NCBI GenBank assembly: GCA_902629935.1
Contig: CACOSU010000001.1
Location: forward strand, 62,001 to 126,000
DNA length: 64,000 nt
Source: an uncultured Pelagibacteraceae bacterium
GTDB lineage: Bacteria; Pseudomonadota; Alphaproteobacteria; Pelagibacterales; Pelagibacteraceae
Reading direction: 5' to 3'
In this document: one piece after another, positions 37,357 to 44,363 of the stretch
Numbering within the stretch: position 1 is the first letter of the stretch
Layout of the letters: each line of letters begins with the position of its first letter
Made by a program: the position numbers and the translations under genes
The notes under the pieces: model-generated
Told to the model about the DNA's origin: nothing
Database searches by the model: none
The model's input: the letters and a program-made list of their open reading frames with translations, nothing else

Positions 37357-37383
37357 AAAAATTATCAACTATTGATTGTAAAT

Positions 37384-37800
37384 TTAAAATTTTAAGTAAG
37401 CTTTTTTCAAATCAACAAGTGGATGCTTTGGTGACATTTGGAACTTAACCAGCAACTCTCTTGCAATCATATCTCTATCTTGTTGATTGTTTGGAAGTTT
37501 AATTGATTTTGGAATAGTAACCCATCCATTTGCATTTCTGCAGAATACTGCAGGTCTATCTTCCTCATATCCCATATGAACATCTTCAAGCCAATTTAAA
37601 TCATCCCATCCCATAGCTTCTATATATTTTTTTAGAAATGGGGTAATTTTACTATAATCAGGTAAAAGATTTACATCATATCGGTAACCAATAGATTGAC
37701 CGATCATTTTTTCTCTAGCTGTTTCTGCTTTTTTTCCTAATTGACCTTTAATCTCTTTTTCTTTTGCTTTAACTAACTTTTTACCCTTTTTTTTAGCCAT
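37384..37800 (-). CDS. Uncharacterised protein at the end of the glx operon (138 aa)
   Basis: This 138-residue soluble protein opens with a strongly basic stretch (MAKKKGKKLVKAKEKEIKG) followed by a compact, aromatic region (AMGWDDLNWLEDVHMGYEEDRPAVFC) and a C-terminal helical part. It is 11 bp downstream of glxD, whose product also begins with a Lys-rich tail, and directly before the operon terminator, so it belongs to the unit. I do not recognise the family. It could be an accessory subunit of the split glutamate-synthase-like complex; that is inference from position only. Confidence 0.7.
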   Translation of the reverse strand: MAKKKGKKLVKAKEKEIKGQLGKKAETAREKMIGQSIGYRYDVNLLPDYSKITPFLKKYIEAMGWDDLNWLEDVHMGYEEDRPAVFCRNANGWVTIPKSIKLPNNQQDRDMIARELLVKFQMSPKHPLVDLKKAYLKF

Positions 37801-37811
37801 AGTTATTACTC

Positions 37812-39224
37812 TTATATTTTATGATAGTTATCAACTCCAACTGTATAGTTAGTCCCTGCAAGTGGAACTTTTGCTAATGCTGAAGCTTCAGATGTCAGTG
37901 CAGCTAAATCTTCAGGCTCTAACGAGTGGATATTTGTTTTTCCACAAGCTCTAGCTAAAAGTTGAGCTTCTAGAGTCATTGAATGAAGATAATTATAAAC
38001 TCTCAGTGCAGCATCATCTGGATTTAACCTTGCTCTCAATTTTGGATCTTGAGTTGCAACACCCACTGGACATCTTCCAGTGTGGCAGTGATAACACTCA
38101 CCTGCTTTTACTCCCATTTCTTTTTCAAAGTTTGCTTCAGGAATATCTTTATTACAATTTAATGCGATCATTGAGCCAGTACCAATCGCAATTGCATCAG
38201 CTCCCAGAGCTAAGGCTTTTGCCATATCCGCACCGTCTCTAACACCACCTGCATAAATTAATGTTACTTTTCCAGTTTTACCAACATCGTCGATTGCTCT
38301 TCTTGCCTCTCTAATTGCTGCTATACCAGGAATACCAGTGTTAGCAGCGGCTATGTGGGGACCTGCACCAGTAGAACCTTCCATTCCATCAAGATAAATA
38401 GAGTCAGGATCACATTTAGCAGCCATACGCACATCATCATAAACTTTTGATGCTCCAAGTTTTAATTGAATTGGTACTTTATTTTTAGTCAATTGTCTTA
38501 GCTCTTCTACTTTTAAAGCTAAATCATCTGGTCCCAGCCAATCAGGGTGTCTTGCGGGAGATCGTTGATCAATACCTGATGGTAAAGATCTCATTTCAGC
38601 AACTTGGTCAGTTACTTTTTGGCCCATTAAGTGACCACCCATTCCAACTTTTTGTCCCTGTCCAATAAAAACTTCAATACCATCAGCTAATTGTGCGTGA
38701 TGAGGATTAAAACCATATCTTGATTGAATACATTGATAATACCACTTCTCAGAATATCTTCTTTCGTCTGGTATCATTCCACCTTCTCCAGAACATGTTG
38801 CACTACCAGCCATTGTTGCTCCTCTTGCTAAAGCAGTTTTTGCTTCGTATGAAAGAGCTCCAAAACTCATCCCAGTTATGTAAACAGGAATTTCTAGTTC
38901 AATTGGATTTTCACATCTTGGACCAATTACAGTTTTAGTTTCACATTTTTCTCTGTAACCTTCGATTACAAATCTTGTTAATGTTCCTGGTAAAAAAACT
39001 AAATCATCGAATGTAGGAATTTTTTTCATCAGCGCCATACCACGCATTCTGTATCTTCCTAATTGAGATTTAATATGAATATCGTCAATTACTTCTGGAG
39101 TAAAAATAGCATTATGCCCTAATAAACTTTTATTCCTTTTACCCTCTTCATGAACATGAACGTCAGCTTTTCCACCAACGCCTTTTCCATTTTTTTTAAT
39201 TTTTTTTGACTTTTTCTTAGGCAT
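37812..39224 (-). CDS. glxD: Glutamate-synthase-like FMN/Fe-S subunit (GlxD-type)
   Basis: This 470-residue protein is the FMN-barrel subunit of a split glutamate synthase. It shows PVYITGMSFGALSYEAKTALARG, FIGQGQKVGMGGHLMG and LIYAGGVRDGADMAKALALG. It retains CYHCHTGRCPVGVATQ, the cysteine motif that binds an Fe-S cluster in GltS-type enzymes, unlike the MgsC paralogue in this window. The N-terminus carries an unusual Lys-rich extension (MPKKKSKKIKKNGKG). It overlaps glxC by one base and is followed by the 138-residue gene. The physiological substrate of this paralogous complex is unknown. Confidence 0.86.
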   Translation of the reverse strand: MPKKKSKKIKKNGKGVGGKADVHVHEEGKRNKSLLGHNAIFTPEVIDDIHIKSQLGRYRMRGMALMKKIPTFDDLVFLPGTLTRFVIEGYREKCETKTVIGPRCENPIELEIPVYITGMSFGALSYEAKTALARGATMAGSATCSGEGGMIPDERRYSEKWYYQCIQSRYGFNPHHAQLADGIEVFIGQGQKVGMGGHLMGQKVTDQVAEMRSLPSGIDQRSPARHPDWLGPDDLALKVEELRQLTKNKVPIQLKLGASKVYDDVRMAAKCDPDSIYLDGMEGSTGAGPHIAAANTGIPGIAAIREARRAIDDVGKTGKVTLIYAGGVRDGADMAKALALGADAIAIGTGSMIALNCNKDIPEANFEKEMGVKAGECYHCHTGRCPVGVATQDPKLRARLNPDDAALRVYNYLHSMTLEAQLLARACGKTNIHSLEPEDLAALTSEASALAKVPLAGTNYTVGVDNYHKI

Positions 39225-40078
39225 TAAATTGCTCCCTTCTTCTCTGTAGGTTCCAAGTTATCATAATTCCAAAGTTTTTTACCCGCTACAATTTTTTTCA
39301 TTTTACTTACATCAAAATTTTCACCAATTTCAGCAACTTTTAATTTTCTTTTTAACCAATCTTGGTCGCTAGAAGTTAATTCTGAATCTACTGCATCACT
39401 ACCATAAGATCCTATTTCGCCACCTACGAAAATTGTCCCATCATACATTGAGTCACCTAGGTTAATTCCTACATCTCCAAGAATAATTATTCTTCCTCTT
39501 TGCATCATAAAACCTGTAAATGCACCAGCATCTCCACCAATTATAATGGTACCACCTTTCATATCGATACCAGTTCTCGCTCCAACACTACCTTTGCAAA
39601 TTAGGTCTCCACCCCTTATAGCAGCTCCAAAGCATGATCCTGCATTCTTTTCAATCACAACTTTTCCTGCCATTAAGTTCTCCGCGCATGACCATCCAAC
39701 TCTACCATTAATTCTTACTATTGGACCATCACATGATCCCATTCCAAAATAACCTAAGCTTCCTTCAAAAATTAGGTTCAATTTATTTAGGATACCAACA
39801 CCAAGACTATGCTTTCCTTGGGGATTTTTTATTACAATAGTCCCATATCCTTGGCTCATTAAATTATCTATTTCTTTATTTGCTTCAGGAGCAGTCATAT
39901 CTTTTACGTCTAAATCTGTTCTTTTATTAAAATCAACATCATAAGTTCCAAAATAATAAAAGTTCTCAGCTTCATCTGGATTAAAAAATTTCTGCTGGGT
40001 TCTACCTGTAAGCACCTCAGTGTGCATACCCATCTCTTGGGCTTTTGTTTTTTTAGTAACGTTTTTTAAATTCGCCAT
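39224..40078 (-). CDS. glxC: Glutamate-synthase GXGXG-type subunit (GlxC-like)
   Basis: This 284-residue protein is a beta-helical GXGXG subunit with glycine-spaced repeats such as GSLGYFGMGSCDG, GRVGWSCAENLMAG, GSVGARTGIDMKGG and GDAGAFTGFMMQRG. It has about 70 additional N-terminal residues (MHTEVLTGRTQQKFFNPDEA) compared with MgsB. It sits between the amidotransferase (13-bp overlap) and the FMN subunit (1-bp overlap), which points to a stoichiometric complex. It is homologous to MgsB in the gmaS cluster. Confidence 0.85.
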   Translation of the reverse strand: MANLKNVTKKTKAQEMGMHTEVLTGRTQQKFFNPDEAENFYYFGTYDVDFNKRTDLDVKDMTAPEANKEIDNLMSQGYGTIVIKNPQGKHSLGVGILNKLNLIFEGSLGYFGMGSCDGPIVRINGRVGWSCAENLMAGKVVIEKNAGSCFGAAIRGGDLICKGSVGARTGIDMKGGTIIIGGDAGAFTGFMMQRGRIIILGDVGINLGDSMYDGTIFVGGEIGSYGSDAVDSELTSSDQDWLKRKLKVAEIGENFDVSKMKKIVAGKKLWNYDNLEPTEKKGAI

Positions 40079-41010
40079 ACTTTAACCTCCCCATCAAATG
40101 GATCGTAAGTATCAATTTCTTGTGGTAGCACTGATCTTATTGCAATTTCTTCTGATCCCATTGCTACTAAATCATCTGACTCATACAAAACTAAAGGTTT
40201 TGCTGCCATTGTGTCTTTTGCCATTCCCAAAGAATCTTTAGTTGCAACAAAATAAGTAAATACACCATCAAGACCAGTTAAAGAATCTTTCATTCCCTCT
40301 TCAAGCGAAGCTCCTTCTCTCATTTTTTGTGCAATGTAAACTGCTATAAGTTCTGAGTCACACTCAGACATAAATCTCATTCCTTTATTTTCCAATGCTC
40401 TTCTATTATTCCAATAATTTGTTAATTGCCCATTATGAACCACTGAAACATCACTAAAAGGGTATCCCCAGAATGGGTGAGCAGATTTTATATCAACACC
40501 AGACTCAGTTGCCATTCTAGCATGACCTATCGCATGGGTTCCTATAAGTTTATCTAAAGAGTACCTATCACAAACCGCTTTTGCATTTCCAAGATCCTTA
40601 ATGACCTCTAATGATTTACCCATAGATAGAATTTCAACACCTGGAATACTTTCAATAGTTTGAGAAAAATTAAGAAGGTCTTTTACATCATAATCTATTT
40701 CATATCTTAAAGAGTAGGGTAAAGTTCTTTCTTCTTTAATCACTTTAGCCCCTAATTCAGCTAAAGTTTGATCTACTATTTTTTTTCTTTCATCATAAAC
40801 AGAAACATCCTCCATAACAGAAGATGAACCTTCACCGACGTTTTCACCAACTTTAAAACGCATTATAAAATGCTTGCCATCCGTATCACCGTATAAGGCA
40901 TATCCTGTTGAGTCTTCACCTCTATGTTTTAATGCTTGGAGCATTCCTTGTAATTCACTACCAACATTAGAAGATTTACCTCTATGAATTAAACCTGCTA
41001 TTCCACACAT
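40066..41010 (-). CDS. glxB: Class II glutamine amidotransferase subunit (GlxB-like)
   Basis: This 314-residue protein starts MCGIAGLIHRG, exposing a catalytic N-terminal Cys, and includes LKHRGEDSTGYALYG and GHARMATESGVDIKSAHPFWG, the substrate-binding loops of Ntn amidotransferases. It would release ammonia (or transfer gamma-glutamyl) from glutamine for the GlxC/GlxD partners. It is 30 bp downstream of glnT in the same direction. It is paralogous to MgsA in the gmaS cluster, with an extra insertion around 60-110. Confidence 0.86.
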   Translation of the reverse strand: MCGIAGLIHRGKSSNVGSELQGMLQALKHRGEDSTGYALYGDTDGKHFIMRFKVGENVGEGSSSVMEDVSVYDERKKIVDQTLAELGAKVIKEERTLPYSLRYEIDYDVKDLLNFSQTIESIPGVEILSMGKSLEVIKDLGNAKAVCDRYSLDKLIGTHAIGHARMATESGVDIKSAHPFWGYPFSDVSVVHNGQLTNYWNNRRALENKGMRFMSECDSELIAVYIAQKMREGASLEEGMKDSLTGLDGVFTYFVATKDSLGMAKDTMAAKPLVLYESDDLVAMGSEEIAIRSVLPQEIDTYDPFDGEVKVWRI

Positions 41011-41040
41011 ATTATATTTATACCCTTTCTATTTAACGAC

Positions 41041-42510
41041 CTACGGTAGACAATCAAGATAAGTATCCAGATCCCACTGTGTTGTTGCACCTAAAAATCT
41101 TTCCCACTCATCATTTTTATACCAGTGAAAAACTTTGTACATTTCATCTGGCATTGCAGATTTGATTACTTCATCCTCTGCAAGTCTATCTAAAGCTTCA
41201 CCGAGACTTAATGGAAGTTTTTTAACATCTTTTCCAGCTTTTTGAGCCTCATAAATATTTCTAGACTCTGGAGCTGCTGGTTTCATTTTTTTACTAATAC
41301 CTTCATCGCATGCTTTTAATAAAGCAGCACCTAACAAGTAAGGATTATGCATAGAGTCCACCGATCTATATTCAAATCTTCCGGGAGCAGAAACTCTTAA
41401 TCCACAAGTTCTATTTTGATATCCCCAGTCAGCATAAACAGGTGCCCAAAATCCTTGGTCCCATAATCTTCTGTATGAGTTTACAGTTGAAGATCCAAGA
41501 GCAGTTAATGCCGGCAAATGTTTCATAATACCTGCTATTGATTGTAATCCAATTTTTCCAGGTAATTGTGGATCTTTAGTATCTGGCATGAAAGTATTCT
41601 TTCCACCTGAAACATAACTAAATACCTCATCAACACCTGGCAAAGATTTGTGACCTAACTTGTTGACTGAAACTTTTCCACCCTTCCATAACGACATATT
41701 TGTATGACAACCACTTGCAGATACACCCATGAATGGTTTTGTCATAAAGCAAGCTATTAAACCATGTTCTCTAGCTACTTGAGCACAAATTTGCCTATAG
41801 GTAGATAGTCTATCTGCATTTCTTAAGACATTGTCGAAAGTCCAGTTTAATTCTAATTGTCCTGGAGCATCTTCATGATCACCTTGTATCATATCTAAGC
41901 CCATAGCATTAGAATATTCAATCACCTTCATAAAAACAGGTCTTAATGACTCAAATTGGTCAATATGATAACAGAATGGTTTTGAAAAACCTTTACCAGT
42001 CGGTGTTCCATCGTCATTTTTTGTTAACCACATCATTTCTGGTTCAGTTCCAACTCTTAACTCTAGTCCATGTTTTTTTTGAAATTCATCCATGAAAATT
42101 CTTAAATTTCCTCTGCAATCAGATGTAAGGTGACCTCCTGGATTTTCTCTTTCTTCTCTGTTTCTAAAACATGTACAAAATACTCTTCCAACTCTTTTGT
42201 CCCATGGTAACTGAACGAAAGTTTCTGGATCTGGAATTCCAACCAGCTCCATTGCTTCTGGTCCATAGCCAATGTAATTATTATGACGATCTAAAAATAA
42301 GTTTGCAGTTGATCCGTAAACTAATTGAAAACCTTTTTCTGCAGTTCTTTCCCAATGATCTGCTGGTATTCCTTTACCTACAACTCTTCCTGTAACAGAT
42401 ATAAATTGAAAATAAATGTAAGTAATTCCTAATTCTTTGATTTTTTCTCTAACTTTTTTGACCAGCTTTGCTCTACCTGGTTGATTTACATGTTTTTCTA
42501 AATCAGTCAT
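41041..42510 (-). CDS. glnT: Type III-like glutamine synthetase (GlnT)
   Basis: This 489-residue GS-fold ligase is a different subtype from GmaS. It has QGDHEDAPGQLELNWTFDNVL, SASGCHTNMSLWKGG and the nucleotide/glutamate loop NRTCGLRVSAPGRFEYRSVDSM. GlnT-type enzymes form glutamine, and related ones glutamylate amines. A Shine-Dalgarno-like AAGGGGGAAA precedes the ATG. The gene leads glxB-glxC-glxD and the 138-residue ORF, so the product feeds that complex. Whether its amine substrate is ammonia or a methylated amine cannot be told from sequence. Confidence 0.83.
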   Translation of the reverse strand: MTDLEKHVNQPGRAKLVKKVREKIKELGITYIYFQFISVTGRVVGKGIPADHWERTAEKGFQLVYGSTANLFLDRHNNYIGYGPEAMELVGIPDPETFVQLPWDKRVGRVFCTCFRNREERENPGGHLTSDCRGNLRIFMDEFQKKHGLELRVGTEPEMMWLTKNDDGTPTGKGFSKPFCYHIDQFESLRPVFMKVIEYSNAMGLDMIQGDHEDAPGQLELNWTFDNVLRNADRLSTYRQICAQVAREHGLIACFMTKPFMGVSASGCHTNMSLWKGGKVSVNKLGHKSLPGVDEVFSYVSGGKNTFMPDTKDPQLPGKIGLQSIAGIMKHLPALTALGSSTVNSYRRLWDQGFWAPVYADWGYQNRTCGLRVSAPGRFEYRSVDSMHNPYLLGAALLKACDEGISKKMKPAAPESRNIYEAQKAGKDVKKLPLSLGEALDRLAEDEVIKSAMPDEMYKVFHWYKNDEWERFLGATTQWDLDTYLDCLP

Positions 42511-42577
42511 TTTCCCCCTTTTGAATTTCTAGATCAAAAAGGTAACTGAAAAAAAAACGTTTGTCTACTTAGATAAA

Positions 42578-43906
42578 TTAACTCCAAGGAAACGGACTGT
42601 TCGAAGTGGGGTGAAGTTCCCCCTTAGCGTAACGATCGTATCTAAACGGTTTTAATAAGTCACTTTCTTGACCTAAAATCTCTTGCGCAACCAAATGCCC
42701 AACACCAATCATTTTATACCCATGGTTAGCGTCAGCAATCATATAAACATTTTCAAAAAATCTATCAAAAATTGGGAAAGAGTCTGGGGTTAAACAACCA
42801 AGACCACCAGATGGACCTTTTCTGTACAAATCAGATTTTCCCTCAAATCTTTTTTGAATATGTGCAAGTGCCGATGTCCACATGTCAGCAAATTTGTCAG
42901 TCGTTTGATATTCAGGAGATTCAATTCCATATGGATCAACATTTACTTTATCAAAATGTTTTTGAACAATATATGGAGAAGTTCCTCCTTGAACTCCTAA
43001 ACCTTCTATATCAGGTTTATAATAAATACCCCAAAGCTCGTCTGTTATTAATTTTTTATCTTTATCTGAATATAAAGGTGCATCTGTATCTACGTGTATT
43101 ACTGGAGGCTGTTTACCATCATTAGTTTTTAAATAATCTGCATCAACACCTAGAACACCCTCTTGTAAAAACCAATATTTCCACATTTCAACTTCATGCA
43201 TTTTTCCATCTTTGCCTTTAATCTCTGTAGATTTAGGTAACTCAAGCATATTCCAAAAATCTCTTACCCATGGACCAGCTCCAACAACTACCTGATCACA
43301 TTCTATAGTCCCTAAATTTGTTACTACTCCAGTTACCGCATTACTATTACTGCCTCTTTTGAAACCTGTTACGGTAACACCTTTGTGAACATTTACGCCA
43401 TTTGAATTTGCTTTACTCTCAAGAGCTTTAATTGAATCTTTATTGAAGGCGTAACCACCTTTTTTTTCATGCAGAACTGAAGTTATCCCTTTAGCTTGCC
43501 AGTCATCAAAAATACCTCTCATGTAGTTTGAACAATCTTTTTCTCCTTCTATAAAGACTGATTCATATCCAATTGCTTTTTGTTGATTATAAATACTGGC
43601 CACATCTTCATGCATTACTTCTGGTGATATTTGCATGTATCCAACAGGATTATACTTAAATGCTTTAGGATCACTTTCCCAAACTGAAACTGAATGAGCC
43701 ATAAGCTCTCTCATAGCTGGTTGAAAATAATTATTTCTAACAACCCCACAAGCAATTCCACTTGCTCCTGCAGCTGTATCTTTTTTTTCTAAAACGATTA
43801 CATCACCAGGATTTTTATATGTTTCAGAAAGTTTCCATGCAGTGCTTAAACCGTGTATTCCACCACCAATAATAACTACTTTGGCTTTTGAAGGTAATGT
43901 CGTCAT
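42578..43906 (-). CDS. FAD-dependent oxidoreductase of the DAO/sarcosine oxidase-beta family
   Basis: This 442-residue protein has an N-terminal FAD dinucleotide motif (VVIIGGGIHGLSTAWKLSE), the DAO-family segment SGIACGVVRNNYFQPAM, and a C-terminal GVGHLVAQEIL region. It is related to SoxB/dimethylglycine-type N-methyl amino acid oxidases but clearly different from the SoxB at 59629-60885 and longer. It sits 67 bp upstream of glnT on the same strand and downstream of the tdm/regulator pair, which suggests oxidation of an N-methylated amino acid made by the neighbouring glx module. The substrate is unproven. Confidence 0.8.
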   Translation of the reverse strand: MTTLPSKAKVVIIGGGIHGLSTAWKLSETYKNPGDVIVLEKKDTAAGASGIACGVVRNNYFQPAMRELMAHSVSVWESDPKAFKYNPVGYMQISPEVMHEDVASIYNQQKAIGYESVFIEGEKDCSNYMRGIFDDWQAKGITSVLHEKKGGYAFNKDSIKALESKANSNGVNVHKGVTVTGFKRGSNSNAVTGVVTNLGTIECDQVVVGAGPWVRDFWNMLELPKSTEIKGKDGKMHEVEMWKYWFLQEGVLGVDADYLKTNDGKQPPVIHVDTDAPLYSDKDKKLITDELWGIYYKPDIEGLGVQGGTSPYIVQKHFDKVNVDPYGIESPEYQTTDKFADMWTSALAHIQKRFEGKSDLYRKGPSGGLGCLTPDSFPIFDRFFENVYMIADANHGYKMIGVGHLVAQEILGQESDLLKPFRYDRYAKGELHPTSNSPFPWS

Positions 43907-44007
43907 AGCAAAACATTATTTTTTGGTATTAGTAATTAATATAATTTTTTATAGAACTAAAATTTATATATATTATTTAGATATTTTGATTTTAATTAAA
44001 TTAACCG

Positions 44008-44358
44008 CTAATAACTTATGTTTTTAAGAGTGTTTAAATACTCGTTAAACTCTTCAATAAAAGACTCGCTTGGAATTATATTTTTTATCCGCTGATCTGT
44101 TGATGTTTTTTCTAGACGAAAGAATCCTTTCTCACAAGCCTCTGTAATTATTAAAGCAGATTTTGGTCTAGAAGTTTTAAATAATTTTGTTTTAAGTTCC
44201 TCAACAGATAATTTTTTATTTTCTTTATGAGCAGACATAACAAGTAGCATCATATGATAATGAGAAGGGGACTTTCGAAAAAAATAATTACTTGCAGTAT
44301 GGGATTGTCTCATTTGTTCCTCCCAAAAATCTAAAAGTGTTTTCTTCTCTTTTGGCAT
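44008..44358 (-). CDS. Small MarR-like winged-helix protein
   Basis: This 116-residue protein resembles a single MarR/PadR-type winged helix. The central segment ELKTKLFKTSRPKSALIITEAC fits a helix-turn-helix, and the following FFRLEKTSTDQRIKNIIPSESF fits the beta-wing with the MarR-like D-x-R signature. It starts 5 bp after the tdm stop codon, so it is likely co-transcribed with TMAO demethylase. A role as local regulator of methylamine genes is inferred, since SAR11 genomes carry few regulators. No ligand pocket could be read. Confidence 0.66.
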   Translation of the reverse strand: MPKEKKTLLDFWEEQMRQSHTASNYFFRKSPSHYHMMLLVMSAHKENKKLSVEELKTKLFKTSRPKSALIITEACEKGFFRLEKTSTDQRIKNIIPSESFIEEFNEYLNTLKNISY

Positions 44359-44363
44359 TTTCT

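Noticed and set aside
41041-42510. GlnT-like gene as a second gmaS
   Set aside because: It lacks the DMQKDGAGFAGFATWLD signature and has a longer, different sequence around the substrate loops.
43842-44027. 61-aa plus-strand ORF in the gap before the FAD oxidoreductase
   Set aside because: It overlaps two gene ends, lacks a ribosome binding site and looks like random AT-rich coding (Ile/Tyr/Leu).
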